From contig NZ_BOOJ01000074.1 of assembly GCF_016863175.1 (NCBI RefSeq), forward strand, positions 1-57,932: a DNA stretch of 57,932 bases, given 5' to 3'. Shown here one piece after another: positions 15,279 to 24,959 of this stretch. Source of the DNA: Paraplanobispora siamensis. GTDB taxonomy: Bacteria > Actinomycetota > Actinomycetes > Streptosporangiales > Streptosporangiaceae. A model generated the notes under the pieces. It was not told the origin of the DNA. It saw nothing but the letters and a program-made list of their open reading frames with translations, and made no database searches. The translations under genes and the position numbers were made by a program. The first letter of the stretch is position 1. Every line of letters begins with the position of its first letter.

Positions 15279-15902
15279 AAGTTGGTTGCAGAGCCCACCC
15301 GCCGCCGGCTGACCGAGCGTCAGGCGGACACCGTGCGGCGGCTGACCGAGGCGGCCGTCGAGGAGGTCCGGGAGACCGGCTTCGACGGGCTGACCGTGCG
15401 CAACGTCGCCCGCCGGGCCGGGGTCGCGCCGGCGACGGCGTACACCTACTTCGCCTCCAAGAACCACCTCGTCACCGAGGTGTTCTGGCGGCGGCTGAGC
15501 GCCCTGCCCCCGGTGGACGCGGCCGACGCGACGGGTACGGCCGACGCCGTGGACGCGGCCGACGCGGCCGACGCGGCCGACACCGTGGCCGGCGCGCGCG
15601 AGCGCGTGGTCGCCGTGCTCCGCGAGATCACCCTGCTGGTCTCGGACGAGCCCCGGCTCGCCGCGGCCTGCACGACCGCGATGCTCGGCACCGACCCCGA
15701 CGTCCAGGAGCTGCGTGCCCGCATCGGCCTGGCCATCCGCCGCCGCCTGCGGGCCGCGCTCGGTTCGCGGGCCGAGCACCGGACGCTGAACGCGCTGGAG
15801 TTCGCCTACGCGGGCGCGCTCCTCCATGCCGGGATGGGCTACACCTCCTACGGAGAGATGGCCGACCGCCTCGCCGACATCGCCGACCTCATCGTGAGGT
15901 GA
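15270..15902 (+). CDS. TetR-family regulator of the CYP51 island
   Basis: A 210-residue protein. The helix-turn-helix at about 15-62 reads 'GFDGLTVRNVARRAGVAPAT' then 'YTYFASKNHL'. A repetitive 'DAADAADAAD' stretch around residue 95 is encoded by short repeats. The ligand domain follows. I chose GTG 15270 because it sits in the operator palindrome exactly as the GTG of the aldehyde dehydrogenase does, implying a leaderless or very short-leader transcript; starts at 15246 and 15258 are possible but would put the operator inside the gene. The mycobacterial cyp51 cluster also carries a TetR-type gene next to cyp123. The stop overlaps the ribosome-binding site of the P450. Confidence 0.88.
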   Translation: MSGKLVAEPTRRRLTERQADTVRRLTEAAVEEVRETGFDGLTVRNVARRAGVAPATAYTYFASKNHLVTEVFWRRLSALPPVDAADATGTADAVDAADAADAADTVAGARERVVAVLREITLLVSDEPRLAAACTTAMLGTDPDVQELRARIGLAIRRRLRAALGSRAEHRTLNALEFAYAGALLHAGMGYTSYGEMADRLADIADLIVR

Positions 15903-15907
15903 CCACC

Positions 15908-17167
15908 GTGGACTCCCCCCGAAGCACGCACGACTCCCCGCAGAGCACGCACGACTCCCCTCTGGGCACGCACGGGCAGGTCGCGTACAACCCCTACGAC
16001 TACGCGATGCACGAGGACCCCTATCCGACGTACGCGCGCCTGCGGGAGGAGGCTCCGCTCTACCGCAACGACGAGCTCGGGTTCTGGGCGCTGTCCCGGC
16101 ACGCCGACGTGGCGGGCGCCTTCAGGGACCACGAGCGCCTCTCCAACGCCAACGGCGTCTCGATCGACCCGAGCGCCTGGGGCCCGCACGCCCGTCGCAC
16201 GATGTCCTTCCTCGGCATGGACCCGCCCGGGCACACCCGGATGCGGTCCCTGGTCTCCAAGGGCTTCACCCCCCGCAGGGTCCGCGAGATGGAGGACGAG
16301 ATCCTGCGCCTGACCCGCCGCCATCTCGATCCCGCCCTGGAGAAGGGCGAGTTCGACTTCGTCGCCGACGTCGCGGGCAGGCTTCCGATGGACGTCGTCT
16401 GCGAGCTGATGGGCGTGCCCGAGGCCGACAGGGACGAGCTGCGGCGCCTGGCCGACCTGGTCGTCCACCGCGAGGAGGGCCTCAACGACGTCCCGCCCGC
16501 CGGGATGGAGGCCTCCCTGACCCTCGTCGGCTACTACCAGGACCTCGTCGCCGAGCGCCGCCGCAGGCCCGGCGCCGACCTCCCCTCCGCGCTGCTGACC
16601 GCCCGGGAGGGCCGTGACCGGCTGAGCGAGGAGGAGGTCATCGCCTTCCTCTTCCTCATGGTGGTGGCGGGCAACGAGACCACCACCAAGCTGCTGGCCA
16701 ACGCGCTCCACTGGGCCCGGCGCAACCCCGACCAGCTCGCCGGGCCCATGCGGGACCCGGCCCGGGTCGGCGACTGGGTGGAGGAGACGCTCCGCTACGA
16801 CGCCTCCAGCCAGATGATCGCCCGCACCGTCACCGAGGACATCGAGCTGTACGGCCGGCCGGTCCCCGCCGGCGACCGGCTGCTGCTGCTGATCGGCGCG
16901 GCCAACCGCGACCCCCGGGTCTTCCCCGATCCGGACGCCTACGACCTCGATCGCGACACCTCCCAGATGGTCAGCTTCGGCGGCGGGCGGCACTTCTGCC
17001 TGGGCGCCAACCTGGCCCGGCTGGAGGCGCGCGTGGCGCTGACCGAGTTCGTCCGGCGGGTCGGGGACTACGAGGTGGACGAGGACAACGCCGTGCGCGT
17101 GCACTCGGTCAACGTCCGCGGCTTCGCCTCCCTGCCCGTCTCCGTCACCCTCCGCACCCCGTCATGA
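15908..17167 (+). CDS. Cytochrome P450, CYP123-like
   Basis: A 419-residue P450. The I-helix motif is 'VVAGNETTTKL', the ExxR motif 'EETLRYD', and the heme ligand is Cys364 in 'FGGGRHFCLGAN'. The N-terminus 'NPYDYAMHEDPYPTYARLR' and C-terminus 'VRVHSVNVRGFASLPVSV' closely match what I recall of M. tuberculosis CYP123 (Rv0766c), which sits beside cyp51. The enzyme oxidises an unknown, probably lipid or terpenoid, substrate with electrons from the ferredoxin at 19462. The GTG at 15908 follows GAGGTGA, which contains the TetR stop. The first 20 residues include a short repeat 'STHDSPQSTHDSP'. Confidence 0.9.
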   Translation: MDSPRSTHDSPQSTHDSPLGTHGQVAYNPYDYAMHEDPYPTYARLREEAPLYRNDELGFWALSRHADVAGAFRDHERLSNANGVSIDPSAWGPHARRTMSFLGMDPPGHTRMRSLVSKGFTPRRVREMEDEILRLTRRHLDPALEKGEFDFVADVAGRLPMDVVCELMGVPEADRDELRRLADLVVHREEGLNDVPPAGMEASLTLVGYYQDLVAERRRRPGADLPSALLTAREGRDRLSEEEVIAFLFLMVVAGNETTTKLLANALHWARRNPDQLAGPMRDPARVGDWVEETLRYDASSQMIARTVTEDIELYGRPVPAGDRLLLLIGAANRDPRVFPDPDAYDLDRDTSQMVSFGGGRHFCLGANLARLEARVALTEFVRRVGDYEVDEDNAVRVHSVNVRGFASLPVSVTLRTPS

Positions 17168-17205
17168 GTCACCCCCGCCCCCTGTCATGAGTCACCCCCG
17201 GACCG
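17162..17205. repeat. Direct repeat after the P450 gene
   Basis: GTCATGAGTCACCCCC occurs twice, 24 bases apart. The first copy contains the P450 stop codon. The 74-bp gap to the SDR also has GTGTCTGGAG, half of the TetR palindrome, so an extra weak operator is possible. Confidence 0.6.
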
Positions 17206-17241
17206 CGCCGTGAATCACATCAGTGTCTGGAGAGCGCGCAC

Positions 17242-18092
17242 ATGCCCCGATTCGAACCCCATCCGCACCGCCGCCCCGCGCTGATCGCCGGGGCCTCCTC
17301 CGGGATCGGCGCCGCCACCGCCGCCCTGCTGGCCGCCGCGGGCCACCCGGTCGCCCTCGGCGCGCGGCGGGCGGACCGGTGCGAGGAGATCGCCGGGACC
17401 ATCCGCAAGGACGGCGGCGAGGCCTTCGCCTACCCCCTGGACGTCTCCGACTCCGGCTCGGTCGCGCGCTTCGTCTCGGCCGCCGCCGCCGCGCTCGGCG
17501 ACCCCGAGATCGTCGTCTCCGGAGCCGGGGACCTGGGCGCCGAGCGCGTCCACGACCTGGACTCCGAGGACTTCGCCGCCCAGCTCCAGGTCCATCTCGT
17601 GGGCGCGCACCGCCTGGTCTCCCACGTCGTGCCCGGCATGGTCGCGCGCGCCCGGGGCGACATCGTGCTCGTCTCCTCCGACGTCGTACGGGCCCCGCGC
17701 ACCCGCATGGGGGCGTACGTCGCGGCCAAGAACGGCGTGGAGGGCATGGCCAGGGCTCTGCAGATGGAGCTGGAGGGCACCGGGGTCCGGGCCTCGGTCG
17801 TCCGTCCCGGCCCGACCATGACCGGCATGGGCATGGGCTGGGACGCCGAGACGACCGGGGAGGTCCTGGAGGAGTGGGTGCGGTGGGGGCTCGCCCGGCA
17901 TCCGTACTTCCTGCGGCCCGAGGACGTCGCCGCCGTGATCGCCGCCGTCGTCGCCACGCCGCGCGGCACGCACCTGACGCTCGTCGAGGTGCAGCCGGAG
18001 GCGGCCGTCGTGAAGCCCGCGGCGGCTCCGGCTCCCACCGGGCCGGGAACGGCCGACGCCCCTGCCCCCGCCGGAGCCGGAGAGGAGCGGGC

Positions 18093-18096
<4 letters not shown>
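17242..18096 (+). CDS. Short-chain dehydrogenase/reductase of the CYP51 island (Rv0765c-like)
   Basis: A 284-residue SDR. The cofactor motif 'AGASSGIG' is at residues 15-22, an 'SGAGDLG' replaces the usual NNAG, the catalytic serine is in 'VLVSSDVV' and the active pair in 'YVAAK'. The last 35 residues are an alanine/proline-rich tail without conserved features. Its place between CYP123-like and CYP51 genes matches Rv0765c, again from memory of that locus. It probably oxidises an alcohol made by one of the P450s. The ATG at 17242 is the first clear start. Its stop overlaps the CYP51 start (GTGA). Confidence 0.88.
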
Positions 18097-19659
<1,563 letters not shown>

Positions 19660-19667
19660 TCCGAAGC

Positions 19668-19762
19668 GCCGACCCCTGAACCCCGCCCCCCGAACCCCCG
19701 CCCCCGAACCCTCGAACCCCCCAAGCCCTCGAACCCCCCAAGCCCTCGAACCCCCCGAGCCC
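19668..19762. repeat. Proline-codon-like CCCTCGAACCCCC repeats between ferredoxin and SnoaL-like genes
   Basis: Degenerate tandem units (CCCTCGAACCCCCCAAG in three successive copies, and shorter CGAACCCCC variants) fill the gap. No gene is seen. They may have arisen by slippage; whether transcription reads through to the SnoaL-like gene is unknown. Confidence 0.8.
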
Positions 19763-19778
19763 GTGGAGAGGAGACCCC

Positions 19779-20330
19779 GTGCCCGCCTTCGACCGTGACG
19801 AGCTGGACGAGATGGTGAACCGGTGGCTGGAGGCCAACCGGCGCTGCGAGGAGGCGGGCGACTGGCGCCCGCTGGCCGATCTCTACACCGAGGACGCCAC
19901 CTACGGCTGGAACGTCGGCCCCGGCCAGGACTTCATGGCGGTGGGCCGGGAGCAGATCCGCGACCTGGCGCTCGGCTCGGAGATGGGCGGCCTGGACGGC
20001 TGGTCCTACCCGTACCAGAGCATCCTCGTCGACGACCGCAACGGCGAGGTGGTCGGCTTCTGGAAGCAGGTCGCCGACGCCAGGCGCCCGGACGGCGGCG
20101 CCTACGAGGTGGCGGGCATCGGGGGCAGCTGGTTCCGGTACGGCGGCGGCTTCCGGTGGTCCTGGCAGCGCGACTGGTTCGACATGGGGAACGTCACCTC
20201 GCTGTTCGTGGAGATGATGAAGGCCGGTGTCCTGTCGGAGGGCATGAAGCGCCGCCTCGACCGGGCGGCCTCGGGGGAGCCGGTCCCCGGTTACTACCGG
20301 CGCGGCGAGACCCCGGTCCCGCTCTGGTGA
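19779..20330 (+). CDS. SnoaL/NTF2-like protein of the CYP51 island
   Basis: A 183-residue alpha+beta barrel (NTF2-like) protein with 'RWLEANRRCEEAGDWRPLA' followed by 'DLYTEDATYGWNVGPG' and 'GEVVGFWKQVADAR'. NTF2-like domains include ketosteroid isomerase, SnoaL cyclases and limonene-epoxide hydrolase. Active-site residues for any of these cannot be assigned with confidence. Mycobacterial cyp51 loci carry genes of this fold and size (I believe Rv0762c). GTG start at 19779 behind GGAGAGGAG. Its last 37 bases overlap the end of the WYL regulator on the opposite strand. Confidence 0.8.
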   Translation: MPAFDRDELDEMVNRWLEANRRCEEAGDWRPLADLYTEDATYGWNVGPGQDFMAVGREQIRDLALGSEMGGLDGWSYPYQSILVDDRNGEVVGFWKQVADARRPDGGAYEVAGIGGSWFRYGGGFRWSWQRDWFDMGNVTSLFVEMMKAGVLSEGMKRRLDRAASGEPVPGYYRRGETPVPLW

Positions 20331-21325
20331 TCCTCGCCGGCGGTCCCCTCCGGCGGGATCGCCGCACCGGCCGCCAGCAGCCTCTCCGCCAGTACGCGGC
20401 AGCGGCCGCCGAGCTCCGGAGGGTCGAGCACCTCGAAGTCGTGCCCCAGCAGGACCACGTGCATGAGCACGAAGTCGAGGCTGCCGGCGCCGCTTAGCAC
20501 CTCGCAGCGCCCGCTCCCGCGTTCCCGTACGACGGCCGCCGACGCCGGGACCTGCGCGCGCACCGTGTCGGCCGGCGCGTGCACCAGGAAGCGCGCCCGG
20601 TGCGGGTAGACCCGGCTCGCCACGCTCTCCTGTACGTACGCCGCCGCGTCGGGCGTCGCACGCGGGCGGAAGCGCCAGGTCCGCGCGGAGACGCCGGTCA
20701 TCCGGTCGACGCGGAAGTTGCGCCAGTCGTCGCGGTCGAGGTCGTAGGCGAGCAGGTACCAGCGCCGGTCGGAGGCGACCAGGCGGTGGGGCTCGGCCCG
20801 CCGCTGCCGTACCTCGTCCCCGGACGGATAGCCGAAGCCGATCTCGACCTCGTCACGGCAGGCTCTGGCCAGCGTCATGAGCGCCTCGGGGTCGACCGGC
20901 GTACGGCCTCCGCCGAAGGACTCCACCGAGCCGGAGAGCGCGCGCACCTCGTGCCGCAGCCGGGTGGGCAGCACCCGGTCGAGCTTGGTCAGCGCCCGCA
21001 GCGCGGCGTCACCGGCTCCGGCGACCGCGCCGCCCGCGCCGGCGAGCAGCGAGACCGCGGTGGCGATCGCCTCCTCGTCGTCGAGGAGCAGCGGCGGCAG
21101 GTCCTTGCCCGGGCCGAGCCGGTAGCCGCCGCCGACGCCCTGGCCGGCGTGCACCGGATAGCCGAGCGCGCGCAGCCGCTCGACGTCACGCCGTACCGTG
21201 CGAGGCGTGATCCCGAGCCGGTCGGCGAGTTCGGGGCCGGTCCAGACCCGGCGCTGCTGCAACAGCCCGAGCAGGGTGAGCACCCGCTCCGTCGTACCCA
21301 GCTCGTCACCGCTCGCCGCGTCCAC
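20294..21325 (-). CDS. HTH-WYL transcriptional regulator (YafY/PafC type)
   Basis: A 343-residue regulator. An N-terminal winged helix (residues 10-65, 'ELADRLGITPRTVRRDVERL') is followed by a WYL domain (about 140-220, 'RRWYLLAYDLDRDDWRNFRVDRM'), and a C-terminal WCX domain. WYL domains bind ligands or nucleic acid. The GTG at 21325 is favoured because the helix-turn-helix begins shortly after it; upstream extension would cross the promoter shared with the VOC gene. It sits inside the CYP51 island but resembles nothing at the mycobacterial locus, so it looks like an insertion. Confidence 0.88.
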   Translation of the reverse strand: MDAASGDELGTTERVLTLLGLLQQRRVWTGPELADRLGITPRTVRRDVERLRALGYPVHAGQGVGGGYRLGPGKDLPPLLLDDEEAIATAVSLLAGAGGAVAGAGDAALRALTKLDRVLPTRLRHEVRALSGSVESFGGGRTPVDPEALMTLARACRDEVEIGFGYPSGDEVRQRRAEPHRLVASDRRWYLLAYDLDRDDWRNFRVDRMTGVSARTWRFRPRATPDAAAYVQESVASRVYPHRARFLVHAPADTVRAQVPASAAVVRERGSGRCEVLSGAGSLDFVLMHVVLLGHDFEVLDPPELGGRCRVLAERLLAAGAAIPPEGTAGEDHQSGTGVSPRR

Positions 21326-21347
21326 ATCACCAACTCTGCCAGAAATA

Positions 21348-21366
21348 GCGGACCGTTCCTGTCCGC
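21348..21366. promoter_or_regulatory. Inverted repeat GCGGAC-N7-GTCCGC between WYL and VOC genes
   Basis: GCGGACCGTTCCTGTCCGC has perfect 6-base arms. It lies 23 bases before the WYL start and 133 bases before the divergent VOC gene, a reasonable autoregulatory operator. Function inferred by position. Confidence 0.5.
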
Positions 21367-21498
21367 CTGGAGTGTCAGGGTGGTTCCGCGGGCACGGAGG
21401 GGCTCCACTGGAACCAGGCGCCCGGAAGCGGACGCTTGGAACCGGGCGCCGCGCGCCCCCTGCCCGCACACGGAACCCGATACGAACGGAGCAACCCG

Positions 21499-21960
21499 AT
21501 GAGCCGTCACATCCAGGTCACCTTCGACGCCCACGACCCGCGGGCGCTGTCGGCCTTCTGGCGCGACGTACTGGGCTACGTCCACCCCGGCCCGCCCGGA
21601 GTCGACCTGCCCGAGGGGGCCGACCCGCTGGCCGCGTGGGACGACTTCCTCGCGCGGGCCGGCGTACCGGAGGATCAGCGCAACGCGGCGTCGGCCATCG
21701 AGGACCCGGAGGGGCGGGGCCCGCGGCTGTTCTTCCAGCGGGTCCCGAAGGGCAAGGTCGCCAAGAACCGCGTCCACCTCGACGTCCGCGCGGCTCCCGG
21801 GCTGCAGGGAGAGGAGAGAATGGCTGCGCTGGAGGCCGAGTGCGACCGGCTCGTCGGGCTGGGGGCCAAGCGGGTGCGCCGCCACGAGCCCGAGCCCCCG
21901 ATGAGCGCCGGCTTCATCGTGATGACCGACCCCGAGGACAACGAGTTCTGCCTGGACTGA
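21499..21960 (+). CDS. VOC (glyoxalase/bleomycin-resistance) family protein
   Basis: A 153-residue vicinal-oxygen-chelate protein. The first beta-alpha-beta-beta unit begins 'HIQVTFDAHDPRALSAFWRD' and the second contains 'NRVHLDVRA' and ends 'MTDPEDNEFCLD', the actinobacterial glyoxalase-like type. Possible metal ligands (His and Glu at the two termini) are present. Genes of this sort next to WYL regulators are common; the function could be detoxification or resistance. ATG at 21499 behind GGAG. Confidence 0.88.
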   Translation: MSRHIQVTFDAHDPRALSAFWRDVLGYVHPGPPGVDLPEGADPLAAWDDFLARAGVPEDQRNAASAIEDPEGRGPRLFFQRVPKGKVAKNRVHLDVRAAPGLQGEERMAALEAECDRLVGLGAKRVRRHEPEPPMSAGFIVMTDPEDNEFCLD

Positions 21961-22019
21961 CACGGCCCGGCCGAGGCGACTGACGCGACCCGGCCGAGCT
22001 GGTCGTACGGCGGGCGCGG

Positions 22020-22691
22020 TCAGGCGGGGACGTGCGGGGTGCCGTCGCGCATCGGCGGGAAGCGGAAGAGTGCCGCCGTGGTGCCCCGGGTCATCCGGGT
22101 GATCTCGGCCTCCCCGACCGGCTCGGTCTCCTCGTCGATGACGACCTCCCAGCGGCAGTGCGGGACCCGCCCGGCCGGGTCCCGGGGCGGGCGGTGCACC
22201 GGGCGGATGCGGGCGCGCGGGTTGACCGCCTGGGCGGTCCAGTCGAAGGTGCCGTCCTCGATGTGGTGGCACATCCCGCGGATGGCGCGCTCCCCGAACG
22301 GCTCGACGTCCAGCAGCGCCCCGCACGTGCGGAGCTGGAAGAAGCCGTGGGTCTCGGAGACGAGCTCGTACTCCACGTCCATGTAGTGCTGGGCGAAGCC
22401 GGGGTCGAGCTGGAGGCACTTGAAGATCGCCGAGACCCCGTTCCCCTCGATCTTCATGATCTCGCGGATCCGGTCCGTGTAGATCGGGCTGGCGCCGCGC
22501 CACTCCTCGATGGCGATCTCCTCGACCGCCTTCTGCCCGTACCGCAGGCCCACCGCGGTCAGGGCCGCCCGGTCGAGCAGGTGGACGATCAGCCCGTACT
22601 CCCGGACGAGACGGACCAGGGCCTCCTTCGACAGATCCTCGAAGCGGAAGCCTGGATCGAATTCTCCGGAATAGTCCTTGCGTTCCGTCAT
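22020..22691 (-). CDS. Uncharacterised protein divergent from the aldehyde dehydrogenase
   Basis: A 223-residue soluble protein with 'LVRLVREYGLIVHLLDRAALTAVG' at the N-terminus and 'QLRTCGALLDVEPFGERAIRGMCHHIEDG' in the middle, then a proline-rich loop and 'CRWEVVIDE'. The Cys-His-rich middle and closing 'CRW' strand recall L-2-amino-thiazoline-carboxylate-hydrolase-like/DUF6125 proteins, but I would not assign it. Its ATG (22691) is only 23 bases from the GTG of the ALDH, and the TetR palindrome lies next to it, so it is very probably co-regulated with the island. It has no ribosome-binding site, consistent with a leaderless transcript. Confidence 0.8.
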   Translation of the reverse strand: MTERKDYSGEFDPGFRFEDLSKEALVRLVREYGLIVHLLDRAALTAVGLRYGQKAVEEIAIEEWRGASPIYTDRIREIMKIEGNGVSAIFKCLQLDPGFAQHYMDVEYELVSETHGFFQLRTCGALLDVEPFGERAIRGMCHHIEDGTFDWTAQAVNPRARIRPVHRPPRDPAGRVPHCRWEVVIDEETEPVGEAEITRMTRGTTAALFRFPPMRDGTPHVPA

Positions 22692-22705
22692 GGACCGAAC
22701 TGTAG

Positions 22706-22723
22706 TCTGGACATGTGTCCAGA
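22706..22723. promoter_or_regulatory. TetR operator 2 (TCTGGACATGTGTCCAGA)
   Basis: A perfect palindrome of two 8-base arms, TCTGGACA and TGTCCAGA, with a 2-base spacer. It overlaps the GTG start of the aldehyde dehydrogenase and lies 15 bases from the divergent ATG. Matching copy at 15261. A bound TetR dimer would block both divergent promoters. Confidence 0.8.
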
Positions 22724-24190
22724 ACAACCGATCGCTTGCTTGGCAATCCCTCGCCGCTGCTGATCGACGGGGAGCTCCTCCCCGCCTCCCGGCGCTTCGC
22801 GACGGTCGATCCGGCGACCGAGGAGGTCCTGGGCGAGGCCGCCGACGCCGCCCCCGCCGACATGGACCGGGCGATCGGCGCCGCCCGCCGCGCCTTCGAC
22901 GACTCCGGCTGGACCACCGACCCCGGCCTGCGGGTGCGCTGCCTGCGCCAGCTCGGCGAGGCGCTCACCCGCCACTCCGACGAGCTGCGCGAACTCACCG
23001 TCTCCGAGGCGGGCGCCCCGCGGTTCCTGACGTACGGCGCGCAGCTCGACGCCCCCGTGGCCGACCTGGCCTGGTTCGCCGATCTGGCCGAGCGCTACGA
23101 GTGGGAGCACGACCTCGGGCGGGCCGCGCCCATGGGCATGACCAGCGACCGCCGCGTCGTGCGCGAGCCGGTGGGCGTGGTCGGGGCGATCACCCCCTGG
23201 AACTTCCCGCACCAGATCAACCTGGCCAAGCTCGGCCCGGCGCTCGCCGCGGGCAACACGGTCGTGCTCAAGCCCGCTCCCGACACGCCCTGGTGCGCGG
23301 CGGTGCTCGGCGTCCTCATCGCCGAGGAGACCGACATCCCGCCCGGCGTCGTCAACGTCGTCACCGGCGCCGACCACACCCTCGGCGCGATGCTGTCCGC
23401 CGACCCCCGGGTGGACCTGGTCTCCTTCACCGGCTCCACCGCGACCGGGCGGGCCGTCATGCGCGACGCCGCCGAGACGGTCAAGAAGGTCTTCCTGGAG
23501 CTGGGCGGCAAGTCGGCCTTCATCGTGCTCGACGACGCCGACCTGCGCGCCGCGTGTTCGTACGCCGCGTTCGCCGGGATCACCCACGCCGGGCAGGGCT
23601 GCGCGATCACCACCCGGCTGCTGGTCCCCCGCGCCCGGTACGGCGAGGCCGTGGAGATGACCGCCGCCACGATGGCCAAGCTCGGCGCCGGGGACCCGCG
23701 CGACGACCGCACGGTCTGCGGGCCGGTCATCTCCGCCCGGCAGCGGGAGCGGATCGAGGGCTACCTGGAGCTCGCGCGCGCCGAGGGCGGCGCGTTCGCG
23801 ACCGGGGGCGGGCGGCCGGCGGACCGGGACAAGGGCTTCTGGATCGAGCCGACCCTGATCACCGGGCTGGACAACACCGCCCGCACCGCCAGGGAGGAGA
23901 TCTTCGGCCCGGTGCTGGTGATCATGCCGCACGACGGCGACGACGACGCCGTGCGCATCGCGAACGACTCGCCGTACGGGCTCTCGGGCGCGGTGCACGG
24001 CGGCGACCCGGAGCGGGCGCGGGCGGTGGCCCGGCGGCTGCGGGCCGGGACCGTCAGCGTCAACGGCGGGGTCTGGTACGGCGCGGACGTGCCGTTCGGC
24101 GGCTACCGGCAGTCGGGGATCGGCCGGGAGATGGGCGTGGCCGGGTTCGAGGAGTACCTGGAGACCAAGGCGATCGCGGAGGGTGCATGA
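22715..24190 (+). CDS. NAD(P)-dependent aldehyde dehydrogenase (Rv0768/aldA-like)
   Basis: A 491-residue ALDH. The cofactor strand 'ITPWNFPHQI', general base Glu262 in 'LELGGKSA', and nucleophile Cys296 in 'AGQGCAITTR' are all present, as is the C-terminal 'PFGGYRQSGIG'. It oxidises an aldehyde to an acid with NAD(P)+. Its place at the head of ALDH-SDR-HIBADH-CMD matches Rv0768-Rv0771. The GTG lies inside the TetR palindrome and lacks a Shine-Dalgarno sequence, so it is likely leaderless. Probable substrate is an aldehyde formed by the P450s or SDRs of the island. Confidence 0.95.
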   Translation: MSRTTDRLLGNPSPLLIDGELLPASRRFATVDPATEEVLGEAADAAPADMDRAIGAARRAFDDSGWTTDPGLRVRCLRQLGEALTRHSDELRELTVSEAGAPRFLTYGAQLDAPVADLAWFADLAERYEWEHDLGRAAPMGMTSDRRVVREPVGVVGAITPWNFPHQINLAKLGPALAAGNTVVLKPAPDTPWCAAVLGVLIAEETDIPPGVVNVVTGADHTLGAMLSADPRVDLVSFTGSTATGRAVMRDAAETVKKVFLELGGKSAFIVLDDADLRAACSYAAFAGITHAGQGCAITTRLLVPRARYGEAVEMTAATMAKLGAGDPRDDRTVCGPVISARQRERIEGYLELARAEGGAFATGGGRPADRDKGFWIEPTLITGLDNTARTAREEIFGPVLVIMPHDGDDDAVRIANDSPYGLSGAVHGGDPERARAVARRLRAGTVSVNGGVWYGADVPFGGYRQSGIGREMGVAGFEEYLETKAIAEGA

Positions 24191-24209
24191 GCCGGGAAGG
24201 GGAAGCCGG

Positions 24210-24959
24210 ATGAGCCGGTTCGAGGGCCGCTTCGAGAACAAGGTCGCGATCGTCACCGGCGCCGCGCAGGGCATCGGCGAGGCGTACGCGCGGGCGCTGG
24301 CGGCCGAGGGCGCGAGCGTCGTGGTCGCCGACGTCAGCGAGAAGGGCGCGGCGGTCGCCGAGGAGACCAAGGGGCTGTACGTCCGCACCGACGTGTCCGA
24401 CCCCGAGTCGGTCCGGGCCATGGCCGCCGCGGCGGCGGAGCGCTTCGGCGGCGTCGACTGCCTCGTCAACAACGCGGCGATCTTCGGCACCATGCGGCTG
24501 GACTTCCTGTTCACCGTGGACTGGGACTACTACAAGCGGTTCATGGCGGTGAACATGGACGGCGCGCTGCTGTGCGCCCGCGCCGTCCTGCCGTACATGC
24601 AGGAGCGCGGCGGCGGGGTGATCGTCAACCAGTCCTCCACCGCGGCCTGGCAGTACTCCGGCTTCTACGGCCTGGCCAAGGCCGGGGTCAACGGGATCAC
24701 CCAGCAGCTCGCCCACGAGCTGGGCGGGATGAACATCCGGGTCAACGCCATCGCGCCCGGCCCGATCGACACCGAGGCCAACCGCGCGGTCGTGCCGGAG
24801 GGCATGGTGCGCAAGATCGTGCGCGACAAACTGGCGCTCAAGCGGATGGGCACCCCGCAGGACCTGGTCGGCATGTGCCTGTTCCTGCTCTCGGAGGAGG
24901 CGTCCTGGATCACCGGGCAGATCTTCAACGTCGACGGCGGCGAGGTGTTCCGCTCATGA
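24210..24959 (+). CDS. Short-chain dehydrogenase/reductase (Rv0769-like)
   Basis: A 249-residue classical SDR. Cofactor motif 'TGAAQGIG', 'VNNAAI', catalytic serine in 'VNQSSTAAW', active pair 'YGLAK' and ending 'GQIFNVDGGEVFRS'. ATG 24210 follows GGAAG; the upstream ATG at 24183 is less likely. Its stop overlaps the next start by ATGA. It should oxidise or reduce a hydroxy/keto group in the same pathway as the ALDH. Confidence 0.93.
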   Translation: MSRFEGRFENKVAIVTGAAQGIGEAYARALAAEGASVVVADVSEKGAAVAEETKGLYVRTDVSDPESVRAMAAAAAERFGGVDCLVNNAAIFGTMRLDFLFTVDWDYYKRFMAVNMDGALLCARAVLPYMQERGGGVIVNQSSTAAWQYSGFYGLAKAGVNGITQQLAHELGGMNIRVNAIAPGPIDTEANRAVVPEGMVRKIVRDKLALKRMGTPQDLVGMCLFLLSEEASWITGQIFNVDGGEVFRS

